A stretch of 64,000 nucleotides of DNA from an uncultured Pelagibacteraceae bacterium (GCA_902586495.1 CACIHQ010000004.1:1-64000), one strand, 5' to 3'; shown: positions 9,652 to 19,184, numbered from the stretch's first letter. Notes: a model not told the origin generated them from the sequence alone. Numbers and translations are program-made.

Positions 9652-9983
9652 TGAACCCTATTATCAAATTAAGTGATAATGCAGCTTTAAAAATTAAAGA
9701 AATAATGTCTAACGCTGAAAAAAATGCGATAGGTGTAAGAGTTTCTGTAAAATCAGGTGGTTGTGCAGGTATGTCATACGTAATGGAATATTCAAGAGAG
9801 GTAAATCCTAATGATGAGTTGATTGAAGATAAAGGAGTAAAAGTTTACATTGATTCGGCGGCAGTTATGTATCTCTTAGGCACTGAGATGGATTATAAAA
9901 AGGAAGACTTTTCATCATCATTTGTCTTCAATAACCCCAATGAAACCGAGCGTTGTGGCTGTGGAGAGTCTTTTAAAGTATAG
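9651..9983 (+). CDS. sufA: A-type Fe-S carrier protein (SufA/ErpA family)
   Basis: A-type carrier that receives clusters from SufBCD and hands them to apoproteins. The 110 residues include all three conserved cysteines: Cys38 in 'SGGCAGMSY' and Cys102/Cys104 in the 'RCGCGESF' terminus. As the last gene of the operon it fits SufA; by sequence alone ErpA cannot be excluded. No strong terminator follows, and a 56-aa ORF begins 57 bases later. Confidence 0.92.
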   Translation: MNPIIKLSDNAALKIKEIMSNAEKNAIGVRVSVKSGGCAGMSYVMEYSREVNPNDELIEDKGVKVYIDSAAVMYLLGTEMDYKKEDFSSSFVFNNPNETERCGCGESFKV

Positions 9984-10039
9984 TTCCATTTTGAACATAT
10001 CAGAGTTGCAATAAACGCATAGATTGATAATATCTACCC

Positions 10040-10210
10040 ATGAATGTCTTTGAAATCAGAAATTTGCAAAACAGCGAGGACAGAAAAGAGAAGAGAAAAA
10101 CTTTTTTAAGATCTCTTATAAAGTCAGTGGATACTGGAGCAAATGGAACACTTGATTACATTGTTAAAAAAGGTTCTGGTAAAAACAAAATTGCTAAAAC
10201 TAGACAATAA
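10040..10210 (+). CDS. Small conserved-looking hypothetical protein (56 aa)
   Basis: ATG at 10040 to TAA at 10208-10210 encodes a 56-residue basic, hydrophilic protein beginning MNVFEIRNLQ and ending KNKIAKTRQ, with no membrane segment. I do not recognise a family. There is no Shine-Dalgarno before the ATG ('TATCTACCC'), but a possible -35 TTGCAA (10006-10011) and -10 TAATAT (10028-10033) would put the transcription start at about the ATG, so it could be translated leaderless. It fills the gap between sufA and the convergent glnA, whose stop is 2 bases away. Confidence 0.6.
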   Translation: MNVFEIRNLQNSEDRKEKRKTFLRSLIKSVDTGANGTLDYIVKKGSGKNKIAKTRQ

Positions 10211-10212
10211 AA

Positions 10213-11619
10213 TTAACAACTGTAATACATCTCAAACTCTATAGGATGAGGTGTGTGTTCAAAATTGTGTATTTCTTCAAACTTTAACGCAATGTAAGCA
10301 TCTATTTGATCATCAGTAAATACATTACCTTGTTTTAAGAAATCTCTATCTTTATCAAGACTTTCCATTGCTTCTCTTAAAGATCCACAAACAGTTGGAA
10401 TTTTCTTAACTTCATCTTCTGATAAAGCATAAAGATCTTTATCAAATGATTTACCTGGATCAATTTTATTCTTAATTCCATCTAATCCAGCCATTAACAT
10501 TGAAGCGAATGTTAAATATGGATTACCAGCAGCATCACCAAATCTAATTTCACATCTAGCTGCTTTTTTACTTAAAGTGATAGGAATTCTGCAAGATGCT
10601 GATCTGTTTCTTGCCGAATAAGCTAATAAAACGGGAGCTTCAAATCCCGGAATTAGTCTTTTGTAACTATTCGTCGTAGCATTTGAAAAAGCATTTATAG
10701 CTTTTGCATGTTTTAAAATTCCACCTATGTAGTGTAGAGCTGTATCGGATAAACCAGCATATTTATCACCAGAAAATAATGCTTTGTCACCTTTCCAAAT
10801 CGATTGGTGAACGTGCATACCTGAACCATTGTCACCTTTAACAGGTTTAGGCATAAATGTGGCTGTTTTACCAAATGAGTGAGAAACCATGTGAACAGCA
10901 TATTTATAAAGTTGTAGGTTATCTGCTTGGTCCACAAGGGTTCCAAAATACATTCCAAGTTCATGTTGACTTGGTGCAACTTCGTGGTGGTGTTTTTCAA
11001 CTTTAATCCCCATTTCTTTCATTGCTTTTAAATATTCACTTCTCATGTCCTGTTCACTATCAACAGGAGGAACTGGGAAATAACCGCCTTTAATTCCTGG
11101 TCTGTGACCCATGTTACCATTTTCATACTCTTTTCCTGAATTGTAAGGGCCTTCCTTACTATCTATCTTAAAACCAGTTTCATTCATGTCATTTTTAAAT
11201 CTTACATCGTCAAATACGAAAAATTCAGCCTCAGGACCAAAAAATGCTTTATCTCCAATTCCTGAACTTTTTAAATACGCTTCAGCTTTTTTAGCTGTTC
11301 CTCTAGGATCTCTCTCGTAAGGATCTTTTTTAATTGCATCTAAAACATCACAAAAAAGGTTTAATGTGTTATGAGATGTAAAAGGATCTACAATTGCTCT
11401 AGAATTATCTGGTTTAAGGATCATGTCAGACTCATTAATAGCTTTCCAACCAGCTATAGATGAACCATCAAAAAAAATTCCATCTTTTAACATATCCTCA
11501 TCAACCATTTTGGCATCCATGGTTACATGTTGAAGCTTACCTCTTGGATCAGTGAATCTTAAATCTACGTATTCAATTTCTTTGTCTTTTATAATTTTTA
11601 GTACATTGCTTGAACTCAT
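10213..11619 (-). CDS. glnA: Glutamine synthetase type I
   Basis: Makes glutamine from glutamate, ammonium and ATP. It has 468 aa, with GSI motifs '[10 protein letters not shown]'-like '[18 protein letters not shown]', '[11 protein letters not shown]', '[14 protein letters not shown]', 'GSGMHVHQS' and 'NRSASCRIP'. The tyrosine of the adenylylation loop ('[10 protein letters not shown]', about residue 397) is present, so it is the GSI-beta type that can be adenylylated. A good SD (CGGAGG) precedes the ATG on the minus strand. It is divergent from the YbaK-like gene; no glnB lies next to it, in contrast to many proteobacteria. Confidence 0.97.
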   Translation of the reverse strand: MSSSNVLKIIKDKEIEYVDLRFTDPRGKLQHVTMDAKMVDEDMLKDGIFFDGSSIAGWKAINESDMILKPDNSRAIVDPFTSHNTLNLFCDVLDAIKKDPYERDPRGTAKKAEAYLKSSGIGDKAFFGPEAEFFVFDDVRFKNDMNETGFKIDSKEGPYNSGKEYENGNMGHRPGIKGGYFPVPPVDSEQDMRSEYLKAMKEMGIKVEKHHHEVAPSQHELGMYFGTLVDQADNLQLYKYAVHMVSHSFGKTATFMPKPVKGDNGSGMHVHQSIWKGDKALFSGDKYAGLSDTALHYIGGILKHAKAINAFSNATTNSYKRLIPGFEAPVLLAYSARNRSASCRIPITLSKKAARCEIRFGDAAGNPYLTFASMLMAGLDGIKNKIDPGKSFDKDLYALSEDEVKKIPTVCGSLREAMESLDKDRDFLKQGNVFTDDQIDAYIALKFEEIHNFEHTPHPIEFEMYYSC

Positions 11620-11756
11620 TTCTGCCTCCGTAATTCAATGGTTGTGATACCAAATAAAGATTGATAAATAATCCTCTTTTACTTAATAACACCTATGCAT
11701 TTTTAACATAAGTGTATAATGAAATTAGATAAATAACTAACAATTAGAAGTTGAAA

Positions 11757-12236
11757 ATGACTCCAAAGGATAAAGAGCCCGTTAAAAGAGTTGAAAAGAT
11801 TATAAAAGAATTTGATGAGAATTTAAACGTAAGCCTCTTAAAAACATCAGCAAGAACAGCCTCAGAGGCAGCCACTTCCTTAAATTGCGATGTTGGAGCA
11901 ATCGTCAAAAGCTTACTTTTTAGGACCGATAATAAATATACTTTATTTTTAGTGGCCGGAGATAAGAAGGCTTCTTTAAAAAAGATAAAAAAAAATATTA
12001 AATTTTTTGATGTTTCAATGGCTTCAGCTGAGGAAGTAAAAAACATAACTGGATATACTATCGGAGGTGTTTCTCCAGTAGGTCATATAAAAAATATTGA
12101 TATTTACATTGATAAATCATTAGAAAGATTCGACTTTTTGTTTGCTGCAGCTGGACATCCAAATTGCATATTCAAAATAACCTTTTTAGATTTAAAAAAA
12201 ATTACAAAGGGTGTAATTGAAGATATAATAGAATGA
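11757..12236 (+). CDS. YbaK/EbsC-family aminoacyl-tRNA deacylase-like protein
   Basis: A 159-aa single-domain protein of the YbaK/ProX trans-editing family, which hydrolyses mischarged aminoacyl-tRNAs such as Ala- or Cys-tRNA-Pro. Visible landmarks are 'AATSLNCDVGAIVKSLLF' (conserved Lys), 'LFLVAGDKKASLKKI' and 'TIGGVSPVGH'. I chose ATG 11757, with AGAAG upstream, over the TTG at 11751. The stop overlaps the next gene by ATGA. Exact tRNA specificity cannot be read from sequence. Confidence 0.85.
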   Translation: MTPKDKEPVKRVEKIIKEFDENLNVSLLKTSARTASEAATSLNCDVGAIVKSLLFRTDNKYTLFLVAGDKKASLKKIKKNIKFFDVSMASAEEVKNITGYTIGGVSPVGHIKNIDIYIDKSLERFDFLFAAAGHPNCIFKITFLDLKKITKGVIEDIIE

Positions 12237-13132
12237 AACAACCAACTTTATTTGATTACCTTTTATTAATTTTTTTAGCATTAATTTGGGCATCTGCTTT
12301 TTTTAATATAAAAATTGCAACCTATTCATTCGGGCCTATCACAATTGCATTTTTGAGAGTTTTTTTTGGTGCAATACCCGTTCTGTTGCTTTGTTATTAC
12401 AAAAAAATAAAAGTGGAGGCATTTTCCAAAGACTGGCACTGGTTCGCTATGATTGGTTTTATAAATTTAGTTGCACCCTTTTATCTAATTGCTTACGGTG
12501 TGCAATCGGTTCAAAGCAATTTAGCTGCAATATTAATGTCAACAACACCATTAAGTTCTACAGTATTAGGTCACTTTTACACCAAAAATGAAAAATTTAA
12601 TTTTGTTAAAACGATTGGTATTTTAATAGGTTTTTCCGGAATACTATATTTATTCTCAGACAACATTTTAATTAACGAAAATAATATTTTATCTGCATTA
12701 TTAATTCTCTTGGGTTCAACTTGTTATGTAATAGGTGGAGTTTTAACTCTTAAAATTAGTAAGAAAAAAAATGAAAATGTGACAGGTTCAATATTAATTT
12801 GGGCTGTGATAATTTTGATACCAATTGTAAGCTTTGCAGAACAACCTTGGAATATAAATCCTAGACTAGATTCTACTATATCAGTAATGTATTTGGGTTT
12901 AGTCTCGACTGGAATAGCATGGCTGTTGAGATTTAAAATTTTAGTGAAAAATGGGTTAATCTTCCAATCACAAGTCTCGTATTTAATTCCAATTTTTGGA
13001 ACAATTCTAAGTTATATATTTTTAAAAGAGCTAATTACTTTTAAAGTTTTGATCTCTTTAATCGCTGTTTCAATTGGTATTTATTTTGTTAGACGAGCTG
13101 ATAATAAAGTAAGTAAAATTAGGGTTGATTAG
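12233..13132 (+). CDS. EamA/DMT-superfamily membrane transporter
   Basis: A 299-aa inner-membrane protein with about ten hydrophobic segments arranged as two EamA repeats. The first has '[15 protein letters not shown]' with '[18 protein letters not shown]', the second '[18 protein letters not shown]' with '[18 protein letters not shown]'. DMT/EamA proteins usually export amino acids or other small metabolites. It is coupled to the YbaK-like gene by an ATGA overlap. Substrate is unknown. Confidence 0.88.
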   Translation: MKQPTLFDYLLLIFLALIWASAFFNIKIATYSFGPITIAFLRVFFGAIPVLLLCYYKKIKVEAFSKDWHWFAMIGFINLVAPFYLIAYGVQSVQSNLAAILMSTTPLSSTVLGHFYTKNEKFNFVKTIGILIGFSGILYLFSDNILINENNILSALLILLGSTCYVIGGVLTLKISKKKNENVTGSILIWAVIILIPIVSFAEQPWNINPRLDSTISVMYLGLVSTGIAWLLRFKILVKNGLIFQSQVSYLIPIFGTILSYIFLKELITFKVLISLIAVSIGIYFVRRADNKVSKIRVD

Positions 13133-13206
13133 TACAATCCAAGGTTGAAAACATTATTGACCCATTTACAACATTATTAAAAAGGTCTTTAATTATATTT
13201 ATAAAA

Positions 13207-14925
13207 ATGGCTAAGAAAAAAAGGAAAAAAGCTGTAAAAAAAAAAAGAAAGAAAATAAAAAAGTCGATTAAAAAAAGAAAAAAACTTAAAACGGTACGAC
13301 AAAAAAAACTTTCTTCAGCAAAAAAACCTAAAAAAATTCTTAAGTCAAAATCAACAAAACGTAAAACAAGAGGAGTAAAAATGAGTGCAGAAGCTATGAA
13401 AGTGTCATCTGTATTGGATACTTCTCATTTAAAGGTTAAATTTCCATTTAAGGCTAAATATGGAAACTACATAAATGGAAAATTTGTGGAACCTAAATCA
13501 GGCAAATATTTTGATAATGTTAGTCCGATTTCTAATGAGAAAATCTGTTCAGTTGCGCGTTCAAATGAGCAAGACGTTGAAGCGGCATTAGATGCAGCTC
13601 ACGCAGCTTTCCCGGAGTGGGGAAAGACAGACATCACTACAAGATCAAACATCTTGTATAAAATTGCTGATGTTTTAGAAAAAAATCTAAACTTATTAGC
13701 TGTAGCTGAATGTTTAGATAATGGAAAACCTATCAGAGAATGTATGGCGGCAGATTTACCTTTGGTTATTGATCATTGGAGATATTTTGCTGGGGTAATT
13801 AGAGCGGAAGAAGGATCTATCGCTGAAATTGCTAATAACCAATACTCATACAATTTTCATGAACCATTAGGAGTAGTTGGTCAGATAGTTCCGTGGAATT
13901 TCCCATTATTAATGGCAACATGGAAGTTAGCACCAGCACTTGCTGCAGGAAACTGTTCAGTTTTAAAACCAGCTGAACAAACTCCAGCATCAATTATGGT
14001 AATGATGGATCTAATTGGAGATTTATTGCCTCCAGGAGTAGTTAACATTGTTAGTGGTTTTGGATTAGAAGCTGGTAAACCATTAGCGTCCTCTAAAAGA
14101 GTTGCTAAAGTTGCATTTACTGGTGAAACTACAACAGGAAGATTGATTATGCAGTATGCTGCACAAAACATAATTCCAATTACTTTGGAGTTAGGTGGAA
14201 AATCTCCAAACATTTTCTTTGAAGATATCATGGATAAAGATGATGATTTCTTTGATAAATGTATTGAAGGTTTTGTAATGTTCAATCTAAACCAAGGTGA
14301 GGTTTGTACTTGTCCAAGTAGAGCTTTAGTTCAAGAGTCGATCTATGATAAATTCATGGAAAGAGCCATAGCTAGAACAAAAGCTGTTGTTCAAGACAAT
14401 CCTTTGAAAATGGAAACCATGATTGGAGCACAGGCATCAGTAGAGCAGATGGAAAAGATTAAATCTTATCTTGAGCTTGGAAAAAAAGAAGGTGCTAAAG
14501 TTCTAACAGGTGGAAGTGTTGCTAAACTTAACAGCGGATTGGAAAAAGGTAATTACATTCAGCCAACTGTTTTTGAGGCAAAAAATGATATGCGAATTTC
14601 TCAAGAAGAGATCTTCGGACCTGTTGTATCTGTGATTAAATTTAAAGATGAAGCAGAGGCATTGAAAATTGCTAATGATACTCTTTATGGTTTAGGAGCA
14701 GCTGTATGGACTAGAAATGGTAATATAGCTCACAGAATGGGTAGAGCTATACAAGCAGGAATAGTATGGACTAATTGTTATCATGCTTATCCTGCTCACT
14801 CTCCATTTGGTGGATACAAACAATCTGGAGTTGGTAGAGAAACTCACAAAATGATGCTTAATCACTATAGACAGAATAAGAACTTACACGTTTCTTATGC
14901 TGAGAAAAAATTAGGCTTCTTTTAA
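13207..14925 (+). CDS. Aldehyde dehydrogenase (AldB/ExaC type) with lysine-rich N-terminal extension
   Basis: NAD(P)-dependent aldehyde dehydrogenase that oxidises short aldehydes to acids. The domain contains the Rossmann '[21 protein letters not shown]', the catalytic Glu in '[11 protein letters not shown]' and the catalytic Cys in '[10 protein letters not shown]', and closes with '[14 protein letters not shown]'. It most resembles AldB/ExaC acetaldehyde dehydrogenases, which agrees with the DUF779 gene next door. The open frame starts at 13207 with 58 residues that are mostly Lys/Arg ([16 protein letters not shown]...). A much better SD (AGAGGAG, 13369-13375) precedes an in-frame ATG at 13381, giving a normal 514-aa enzyme. 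Both starts may be used. Confidence 0.9.
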   Translation: MAKKKRKKAVKKKRKKIKKSIKKRKKLKTVRQKKLSSAKKPKKILKSKSTKRKTRGVKMSAEAMKVSSVLDTSHLKVKFPFKAKYGNYINGKFVEPKSGKYFDNVSPISNEKICSVARSNEQDVEAALDAAHAAFPEWGKTDITTRSNILYKIADVLEKNLNLLAVAECLDNGKPIRECMAADLPLVIDHWRYFAGVIRAEEGSIAEIANNQYSYNFHEPLGVVGQIVPWNFPLLMATWKLAPALAAGNCSVLKPAEQTPASIMVMMDLIGDLLPPGVVNIVSGFGLEAGKPLASSKRVAKVAFTGETTTGRLIMQYAAQNIIPITLELGGKSPNIFFEDIMDKDDDFFDKCIEGFVMFNLNQGEVCTCPSRALVQESIYDKFMERAIARTKAVVQDNPLKMETMIGAQASVEQMEKIKSYLELGKKEGAKVLTGGSVAKLNSGLEKGNYIQPTVFEAKNDMRISQEEIFGPVVSVIKFKDEAEALKIANDTLYGLGAAVWTRNGNIAHRMGRAIQAGIVWTNCYHAYPAHSPFGGYKQSGVGRETHKMMLNHYRQNKNLHVSYAEKKLGFF

Positions 14926-14940
14926 ACAAATAATATATAC

Positions 14941-14967
14941 TGGCCCATGATTCGACGTCATGGGCCA
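14941..14967 (+). terminator. Strong 10-bp hairpin between ALDH and DUF779 genes
   Basis: TGGCCCATGA (14941-14950) and TCATGGGCCA (14958-14967) are perfect inverted repeats around a 7-base loop, unusually GC-rich for this genome. No T-run follows; instead GAGAAAAAAT leads into the DUF779 ATG at 14978, 10 bases after the stem. It is therefore more likely an intercistronic mRNA-processing or stabilising hairpin, or a translation-modulating element for DUF779, than a full terminator. Confidence 0.7.
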
Positions 14968-14977
14968 GAGAAAAAAT

Positions 14978-15331
14978 ATGAAAGTATCAGCAACACGTTC
15001 GGCTTTGAGCTTATTATCTGAATTAAAAGAAAAGTATGGTGAAAAATTAATGTTTCACCAATCTGGAGGATGTTGTGATGGAAGTGCGCCTATGTGTTTT
15101 CAGGAAGGTGAATTTCCTTTAGGTGATAATGATATAAAGTTAGGTGAAATTGGAGGTGTCCCGTTTTATATGAATGGAGACCAATATGAAAAATGGAAAC
15201 ACACTGATTTAACAATAGATGCAGTTAAAGGTATTGGTGGAATGTTTTCGTTGGATAATGGTACAGGAAGAAGATTTTTAACAAAATCTGAAATTTGTCT
15301 TGTTGTCGATAATGATAATCCTAATCACTAA
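14978..15331 (+). CDS. DUF779 family protein
   Basis: A 117-aa protein of the DUF779 family, characterised by 'FHQSGGCCDGSAPMCF' near residue 30 with a Cys-Cys and a third cysteine that could bind metal, and by 'GGVPFYM' later. DUF779 genes usually sit beside AldB/ExaC-type aldehyde dehydrogenases, as here, but the molecular function is not established to my knowledge. I start at ATG 14978 rather than 14960, because 14960 lies inside the upstream hairpin and 14978 gives the normal N-terminus. Confidence 0.88.
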   Translation: MKVSATRSALSLLSELKEKYGEKLMFHQSGGCCDGSAPMCFQEGEFPLGDNDIKLGEIGGVPFYMNGDQYEKWKHTDLTIDAVKGIGGMFSLDNGTGRRFLTKSEICLVVDNDNPNH

Positions 15332-15353
15332 TTAATAAGCTAAATAATTTTAC

Positions 15354-15827
15354 ATGTCTGTTTTTTTAAGTTCTCAAAAAGTAATTAAAGAATGGATTGA
15401 TTATAATAATCACATGAATGTTTCTTACTACCTTTTAATTTTTGATAAATATGGTGCAGATACGTTAAATAATATCTTCAAAATGGGAGAACATTCAGCA
15501 AAAACAACAGGTAAAAGCACTATGATTGTTGAGTCAAATATTACTTATAATCAAGAATTAAAGGTTAATGATGAAGTAGATATTAATTTGATTTATTTCG
15601 ATCATGATAAAAAAAGACTTCAATATAAAATGGAAATGATCCATAAAGAAAAAAAATACCTAGCATCGACCATTGAAATATTAGCTTTGTATGTTGATTT
15701 AAATACAAGAAAAGTTTCTGAGTTCGAGGAAGAAAAAGTCAAGATTATGGATGATTACATAAAAAAAAACGCTTCAAACTTTAACAGTGAAAATTTAAAA
15801 TTCTCACACAAATTAAAAAAAAATTAA
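15354..15827 (+). CDS. Hotdog-fold acyl-CoA thioesterase-like protein
   Basis: A 157-aa protein of the 4HBT-like hotdog thioesterase family: 'VIKEWIDYNNHMNVSYYLLIFDKYGADTL' contains the D-x-N-x-H-M active-site style motif at about residues 16-20. Betainyl-CoA thioesterases of carnitine degradation belong to the same group, but nothing else in this neighbourhood is carnitine-specific, so the substrate is open. It lies 22 bases after DUF779 in the same orientation and is followed by a bidirectional terminator. Confidence 0.78.
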   Translation: MSVFLSSQKVIKEWIDYNNHMNVSYYLLIFDKYGADTLNNIFKMGEHSAKTTGKSTMIVESNITYNQELKVNDEVDINLIYFDHDKKRLQYKMEMIHKEKKYLASTIEILALYVDLNTRKVSEFEEEKVKIMDDYIKKNASNFNSENLKFSHKLKKN

Positions 15828-15858
15828 TATAACTTCCAGTCCGCTACTGGAAGTTATA
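15828..15858 (-). terminator. Bidirectional intrinsic terminator between convergent genes
   Basis: A perfect 13-bp inverted repeat (15828-15840 with 15846-15858) surrounds a 5-base loop CCGCT. On the minus strand the stem is followed by a long T-run (the complement of 15811-15827), making a textbook intrinsic terminator for the GYD gene. On the plus strand the stem can end transcription of the thioesterase gene less efficiently. Confidence 0.88.
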
Positions 15859-15865
15859 CATAAAA

Positions 15866-16183
15866 TTACTGACCGGGTGCTTTATAACCAATTTTACTTG
15901 CTTTTGTTGTTGCTTTAGTGAAATCAATTGCCTCTAGTATTGTAAGATTTCTAACAGCTCCTGATGCCTCAACAACAAGTTTTATTGCAGCAAAGTCATC
16001 AAAACTTGGTACATCAGTAACAACTACAAAGTCATATGAGCCTCTTACAATGTCCATACTGTGCATAGTTCCGCCCATTGCTTTTGTTAATTGTTCCACG
16101 ACAGCTTTTCTATCACTTGTTGGATCTTTTAAAAATCCTTGAAAAGCTTTTTCAGTGTAGTTTCCCATTATATATGCTTTCAT
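15866..16183 (-). CDS. GYD-domain protein
   Basis: A 105-aa ferredoxin-like-fold protein of the GYD family, recognised by the start 'MKAYIMGNYTEKAFQGF' and the central 'GSYDFVVVTDVPSFDDFAAIKL', where the family's namesake G-x-Y-D occurs. Function is unknown; members are widespread in Proteobacteria and sometimes sit by transport or redox genes. It is monocistronic by layout: a strong terminator follows and an ABC transporter gene in the same direction ends 68 bases before its start. Confidence 0.82.
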   Translation of the reverse strand: MKAYIMGNYTEKAFQGFLKDPTSDRKAVVEQLTKAMGGTMHSMDIVRGSYDFVVVTDVPSFDDFAAIKLVVEASGAVRNLTILEAIDFTKATTKASKIGYKAPGQ

Positions 16184-16251
16184 ATGTTACCTCTTTCTTT
16201 ATTTAATAAATATTACAGCAAAATTTATGTATGTAGAAGTGGTATATTTGT

Positions 16252-17049
16252 CTAATTATTTTCTATTCGGTCCATTTCTTTAAGTTCGACTTCTAACTTG
16301 TCTAATTCCTCACCACCTGCCATCATGCTTAAAAGTTTTTCTCTAGATATATCTTTTTTTTGAAATGTTCCCATACTTTTTCCTCGATTTAAAACTGTAA
16401 AACTATTTCCAACAGGATAAGCATGATGAACGTTGTGTGTTATTAAAATTACAGCTAAGCCTTGTGATGCTGCTTTAACAATATATTTTAGGACCATTGA
16501 AGCTTGATGTACACCTAATGCTGATGTTGGTTCATCTAATACCAAAACTTTTGCCCCAAAATAAATTGCTCTAGAAATAGCGAGACATTGTCTTTCACCT
16601 CCAGACATCGTACCGACGGCTTGTGATGGGTCTCTCACATCAATACCTATTTGTCCCATTCTTTCTGCAGCTATAGTGTTTGCTTTTTCAATATCAAAAG
16701 TTTTGAAAAAAGGTAAACCTTTTTGTGGCTCTCTACCCATAAAAAAATTTCTAGTAACACTCATAAGGGAAACTAATGCTAAATCTTGATAAACAGTACC
16801 TATCCCAATATCCAAAGCATCTCGTGGTGAGTCAAAAACTATTTTTTGATCTTCAAAAATAATTTCACCTTCATCAGGCTTATGAACGCCTGCTAAAGTT
16901 TTTATCAAAGTAGATTTTCCAGCCCCATTGTCACCAAGTAAGCACATTATTTCACCTTTTTTTAATTTCATAGTGACATCTTTCAAAGCAATTACTTTAC
17001 CAAAAAATTTACTTATATTATTGAATTGAACTAAATATTCAGACATCAC
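16252..17049 (-). CDS. Carbohydrate/cyclitol ABC transporter, ATP-binding subunit
   Basis: A 265-aa single-cassette ATPase of the carbohydrate-uptake-2 (CUT2, FrcA-like) type. The Walker [10 protein letters not shown] is at 39-47, the signature MSGGE at 148-152 and the Walker B '[12 protein letters not shown]' at about 168-178. Classical RbsA/XylG-type CUT2 ATPases are double-length; the single-cassette form matches FrcA and some inositol importers. It overlaps the permease gene by 4 bases and is last in the operon. Confidence 0.9.
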   Translation of the reverse strand: MMSEYLVQFNNISKFFGKVIALKDVTMKLKKGEIMCLLGDNGAGKSTLIKTLAGVHKPDEGEIIFEDQKIVFDSPRDALDIGIGTVYQDLALVSLMSVTRNFFMGREPQKGLPFFKTFDIEKANTIAAERMGQIGIDVRDPSQAVGTMSGGERQCLAISRAIYFGAKVLVLDEPTSALGVHQASMVLKYIVKAASQGLAVILITHNVHHAYPVGNSFTVLNRGKSMGTFQKKDISREKLLSMMAGGEELDKLEVELKEMDRIENN

Positions 17050-18173
17050 TTAGTCTCCGTAACTTTTTTTCTAATATAGTTATTGAATACTACTGCAATT
17101 AACATCATTGCGCCTAAAAAAACCTTAAACCAATCAGTATCCACATCTGTATAAAAAATTCCCATTGATACAGTGCCAAAAATAATAGCGCCCAATGCTG
17201 CTCCGATGGCAGAGCCATAACCTCCAGTCAAAAGACAACCGCCAACCACGGCAGCTGCTATTGCTTCCAATTCTTTTAAAGTTCCTCTCATAGTATCTGC
17301 AGAACCTGCATCTAAAACTTGAATACAAGCAAATATTGTCGATGCTACAGCTGTTCCAATAAATAGACTTATTTTTACTTTTCCAACAGGTACACCAACA
17401 TTTGTAGCACCAACTTTATCTCCACCTGATGCAAATATCCAATTTCCATATCTAGTTTTCATAAGTATCCAAGTCGCAAATAATGTAAGAGCAATAAACC
17501 ATATTACTGATGGTGGAATACCTGTAGCTAATGGTGTACCGTCAGTTCTTAGCGCAATTAATTTCATCGATCCTAGCCATGTGAATAACCATTGAAAAGT
17601 ATCTGTTGCAAACAACCAAGCGATTGGATCATCCTCTATTAAAACTCTTAATCCTGGTACTTGAGTTCTTCCTGTAATTAATCTCGTAATAGCTAAAGTT
17701 GCCCCTCTTAAAATGAACAACATTGCAAGAGTTACTATGAAGGATGGAAGACCAGTTTTTACTACCATTATACCATTGAAATAACCAATTAGTACTGCCA
17801 TAGCAAAAGCAAAAATAATACTCGTCCACAAAGGCCAGCCCCAATAAATTGCAGGTATAGCGATACAGATTCCTGCAAAACCAATCATTGATCCAATTGA
17901 TAAATCAAACTCTCCACCAATCATTAACATTGCAGCAGCAATAGCAATAATTCCTAAATTAGCTGAAACATCTAAAAAATTTAATGTCCCATAAGCGCTA
18001 AACATTCCAGTGTCACCAGCAACTATTCCGAAAAAAATAAAAACTAAAATTGAGCCGCCTAAAGCACCAAGCTCTGGTCTGTTTAATAAAACTCTAAGAG
18101 GTGAAATTTTTTTAAGTCTTTCATCTTGTCCACTATCTTTTTTAGATTGAATACTCTCTGATTTTACAGACAT
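17046..18173 (-). CDS. Carbohydrate/cyclitol ABC transporter, permease subunit
   Basis: A 375-aa inner-membrane permease of the BPD_transp_2 family (FrcC/RbsC-like), with about eight to ten hydrophobic segments and the family motifs '[16 protein letters not shown]' and '[23 protein letters not shown]'. The first 40 residues are hydrophilic and cytoplasmic. It lies between the binding-protein gene, from which it is separated by a hairpin, and the ATPase gene. The substrate is inferred to be a sugar or inositol because iolE, iolD and inositol-dehydrogenase-like genes follow. Confidence 0.92.
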   Translation of the reverse strand: MSVKSESIQSKKDSGQDERLKKISPLRVLLNRPELGALGGSILVFIFFGIVAGDTGMFSAYGTLNFLDVSANLGIIAIAAAMLMIGGEFDLSIGSMIGFAGICIAIPAIYWGWPLWTSIIFAFAMAVLIGYFNGIMVVKTGLPSFIVTLAMLFILRGATLAITRLITGRTQVPGLRVLIEDDPIAWLFATDTFQWLFTWLGSMKLIALRTDGTPLATGIPPSVIWFIALTLFATWILMKTRYGNWIFASGGDKVGATNVGVPVGKVKISLFIGTAVASTIFACIQVLDAGSADTMRGTLKELEAIAAAVVGGCLLTGGYGSAIGAALGAIIFGTVSMGIFYTDVDTDWFKVFLGAMMLIAVVFNNYIRKKVTETK

Positions 18174-18204
18174 ATAAAAATTATAATTTAAAGATGATTA
18201 AAAA

Positions 18205-18234
18205 AAAGGCCTGACTAACATTAGTCAGGCCTTT
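18205..18234 (-). terminator. Attenuator-like hairpin between binding-protein and permease genes
   Basis: A 14-base inverted repeat, AAAGGCCTGACTAA (18205-18218) and its complement (18221-18234), is followed on the minus strand by seven T residues. It lies inside the transport operon, after the periplasmic binding protein gene and before the permease. This is the usual place for a partial terminator that lets the binding protein be made in excess of the membrane components. Confidence 0.85.
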
Positions 18235-18245
18235 AATTCATATTT

Positions 18246-19169
18246 TTATCTATAACCTTGAGCTGCCCATTTAATCACTTTAGACGCATTGTCAGGAGTA
18301 ACAAACCCAGGTCCAGTCATTACTACACCTGCTGGCATTGTTCCCCATCTCATATATTGTCCAAAGATAGCTATTGGTAAATATCCTTGTAGATATTGCT
18401 GTTGGTCAATTAAAAACTCTACTTTTCCTGCAGCAGCAGCTTTTAACATATTTGGAGACATATCAAATGTTCCTAATCTTACAGAACCAACTTTTCCAGC
18501 TGACTCAAGTGCTTTCAAAGCTGCTTCACCAGATAATCCAGCACCTAAAGTTAGAATAGTGTCATAGCCACCACCTAATTTTGCAGCAACAGCTTTTTGA
18601 ATTTCTGTTGGGTCATTTGATGTACCTAAAATATCAACAGATCCACCAAAACCTTTTTTGAAACCAGCACATCTTCTATCAAGTGCAACGTTTCCTACCT
18701 CATGGTTAACACATAATGCTTTTTTTCCCCCAGCGACTTTCATTTTTTGTCCACCACCTACACCTGCTTCAAACTCAGTTTGTCCAACGTGTGCACTAAT
18801 TCCTAAAGATGCATAATCATCAGATCCAGAGTTCATTGATATTACAGGAATACCAGCAGCAATTGCAGCTTTAACTGATTTTCCTAAAGCAGCAGCATCT
18901 GGTAATGTGATCACAATACCTTTTGGTTTTTGCGATACAGCATTATCAATTAATTTTGCCATTTCCACCATATCAAAAGTTGCTGGTGCTGTGTATTTAC
19001 AAGACACTCCCATGTCTTTACATCCAGCATCAACTCCATTTTTAGCAACTGACCAGAAAGGATCATTTGCTTGACCATGAGAAACAACAATTATATCTAC
19101 AGCTAAAGCAGATACAGACATCATTGCCCATGCAGCTAAAGCCAATATAAAGTTTTTTATTGTTTTCAT
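18246..19169 (-). CDS. Periplasmic sugar/cyclitol-binding protein of ABC transporter
   Basis: A 307-aa type I periplasmic binding protein of the ribose/fructose/inositol group. The signal peptide is clear (basic MKTIK, hydrophobic stretch, A-L-A cleavage near residue 23), followed by the mature start 'VDIIVVSHGQANDPFWSVAKNGV'. Further family landmarks are 'KPKGIVITLPDAAALGKSV', 'GIPVISMNSGSDDY' and 'FLIDQQQYLQGYLPI'. A strong SD (AAGGGGA) precedes the ATG. Codon use is richer in G/C than neighbouring genes, consistent with high expression. Confidence 0.92.
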   Translation of the reverse strand: MKTIKNFILALAAWAMMSVSALAVDIIVVSHGQANDPFWSVAKNGVDAGCKDMGVSCKYTAPATFDMVEMAKLIDNAVSQKPKGIVITLPDAAALGKSVKAAIAAGIPVISMNSGSDDYASLGISAHVGQTEFEAGVGGGQKMKVAGGKKALCVNHEVGNVALDRRCAGFKKGFGGSVDILGTSNDPTEIQKAVAAKLGGGYDTILTLGAGLSGEAALKALESAGKVGSVRLGTFDMSPNMLKAAAAGKVEFLIDQQQYLQGYLPIAIFGQYMRWGTMPAGVVMTGPGFVTPDNASKVIKWAAQGYR

Positions 19170-19184
19170 TATTCCCCTTTAATT

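Noticed and set aside
11620..11756. Possible glutamine riboswitch (glnA RNA) or NtrC site upstream of glnA
   Set aside because: I could not find the conserved glnA RNA core or a TGCAC-type NtrC dyad in the 137-base gap; only an SD and AT-rich promoter-like sequence are seen.
13881..14285. 134-aa ORF antisense to the aldehyde dehydrogenase
   Set aside because: Shadow of a well-conserved ALDH coding region; similar antisense ORFs arise in the amtB and second ALDH genes.
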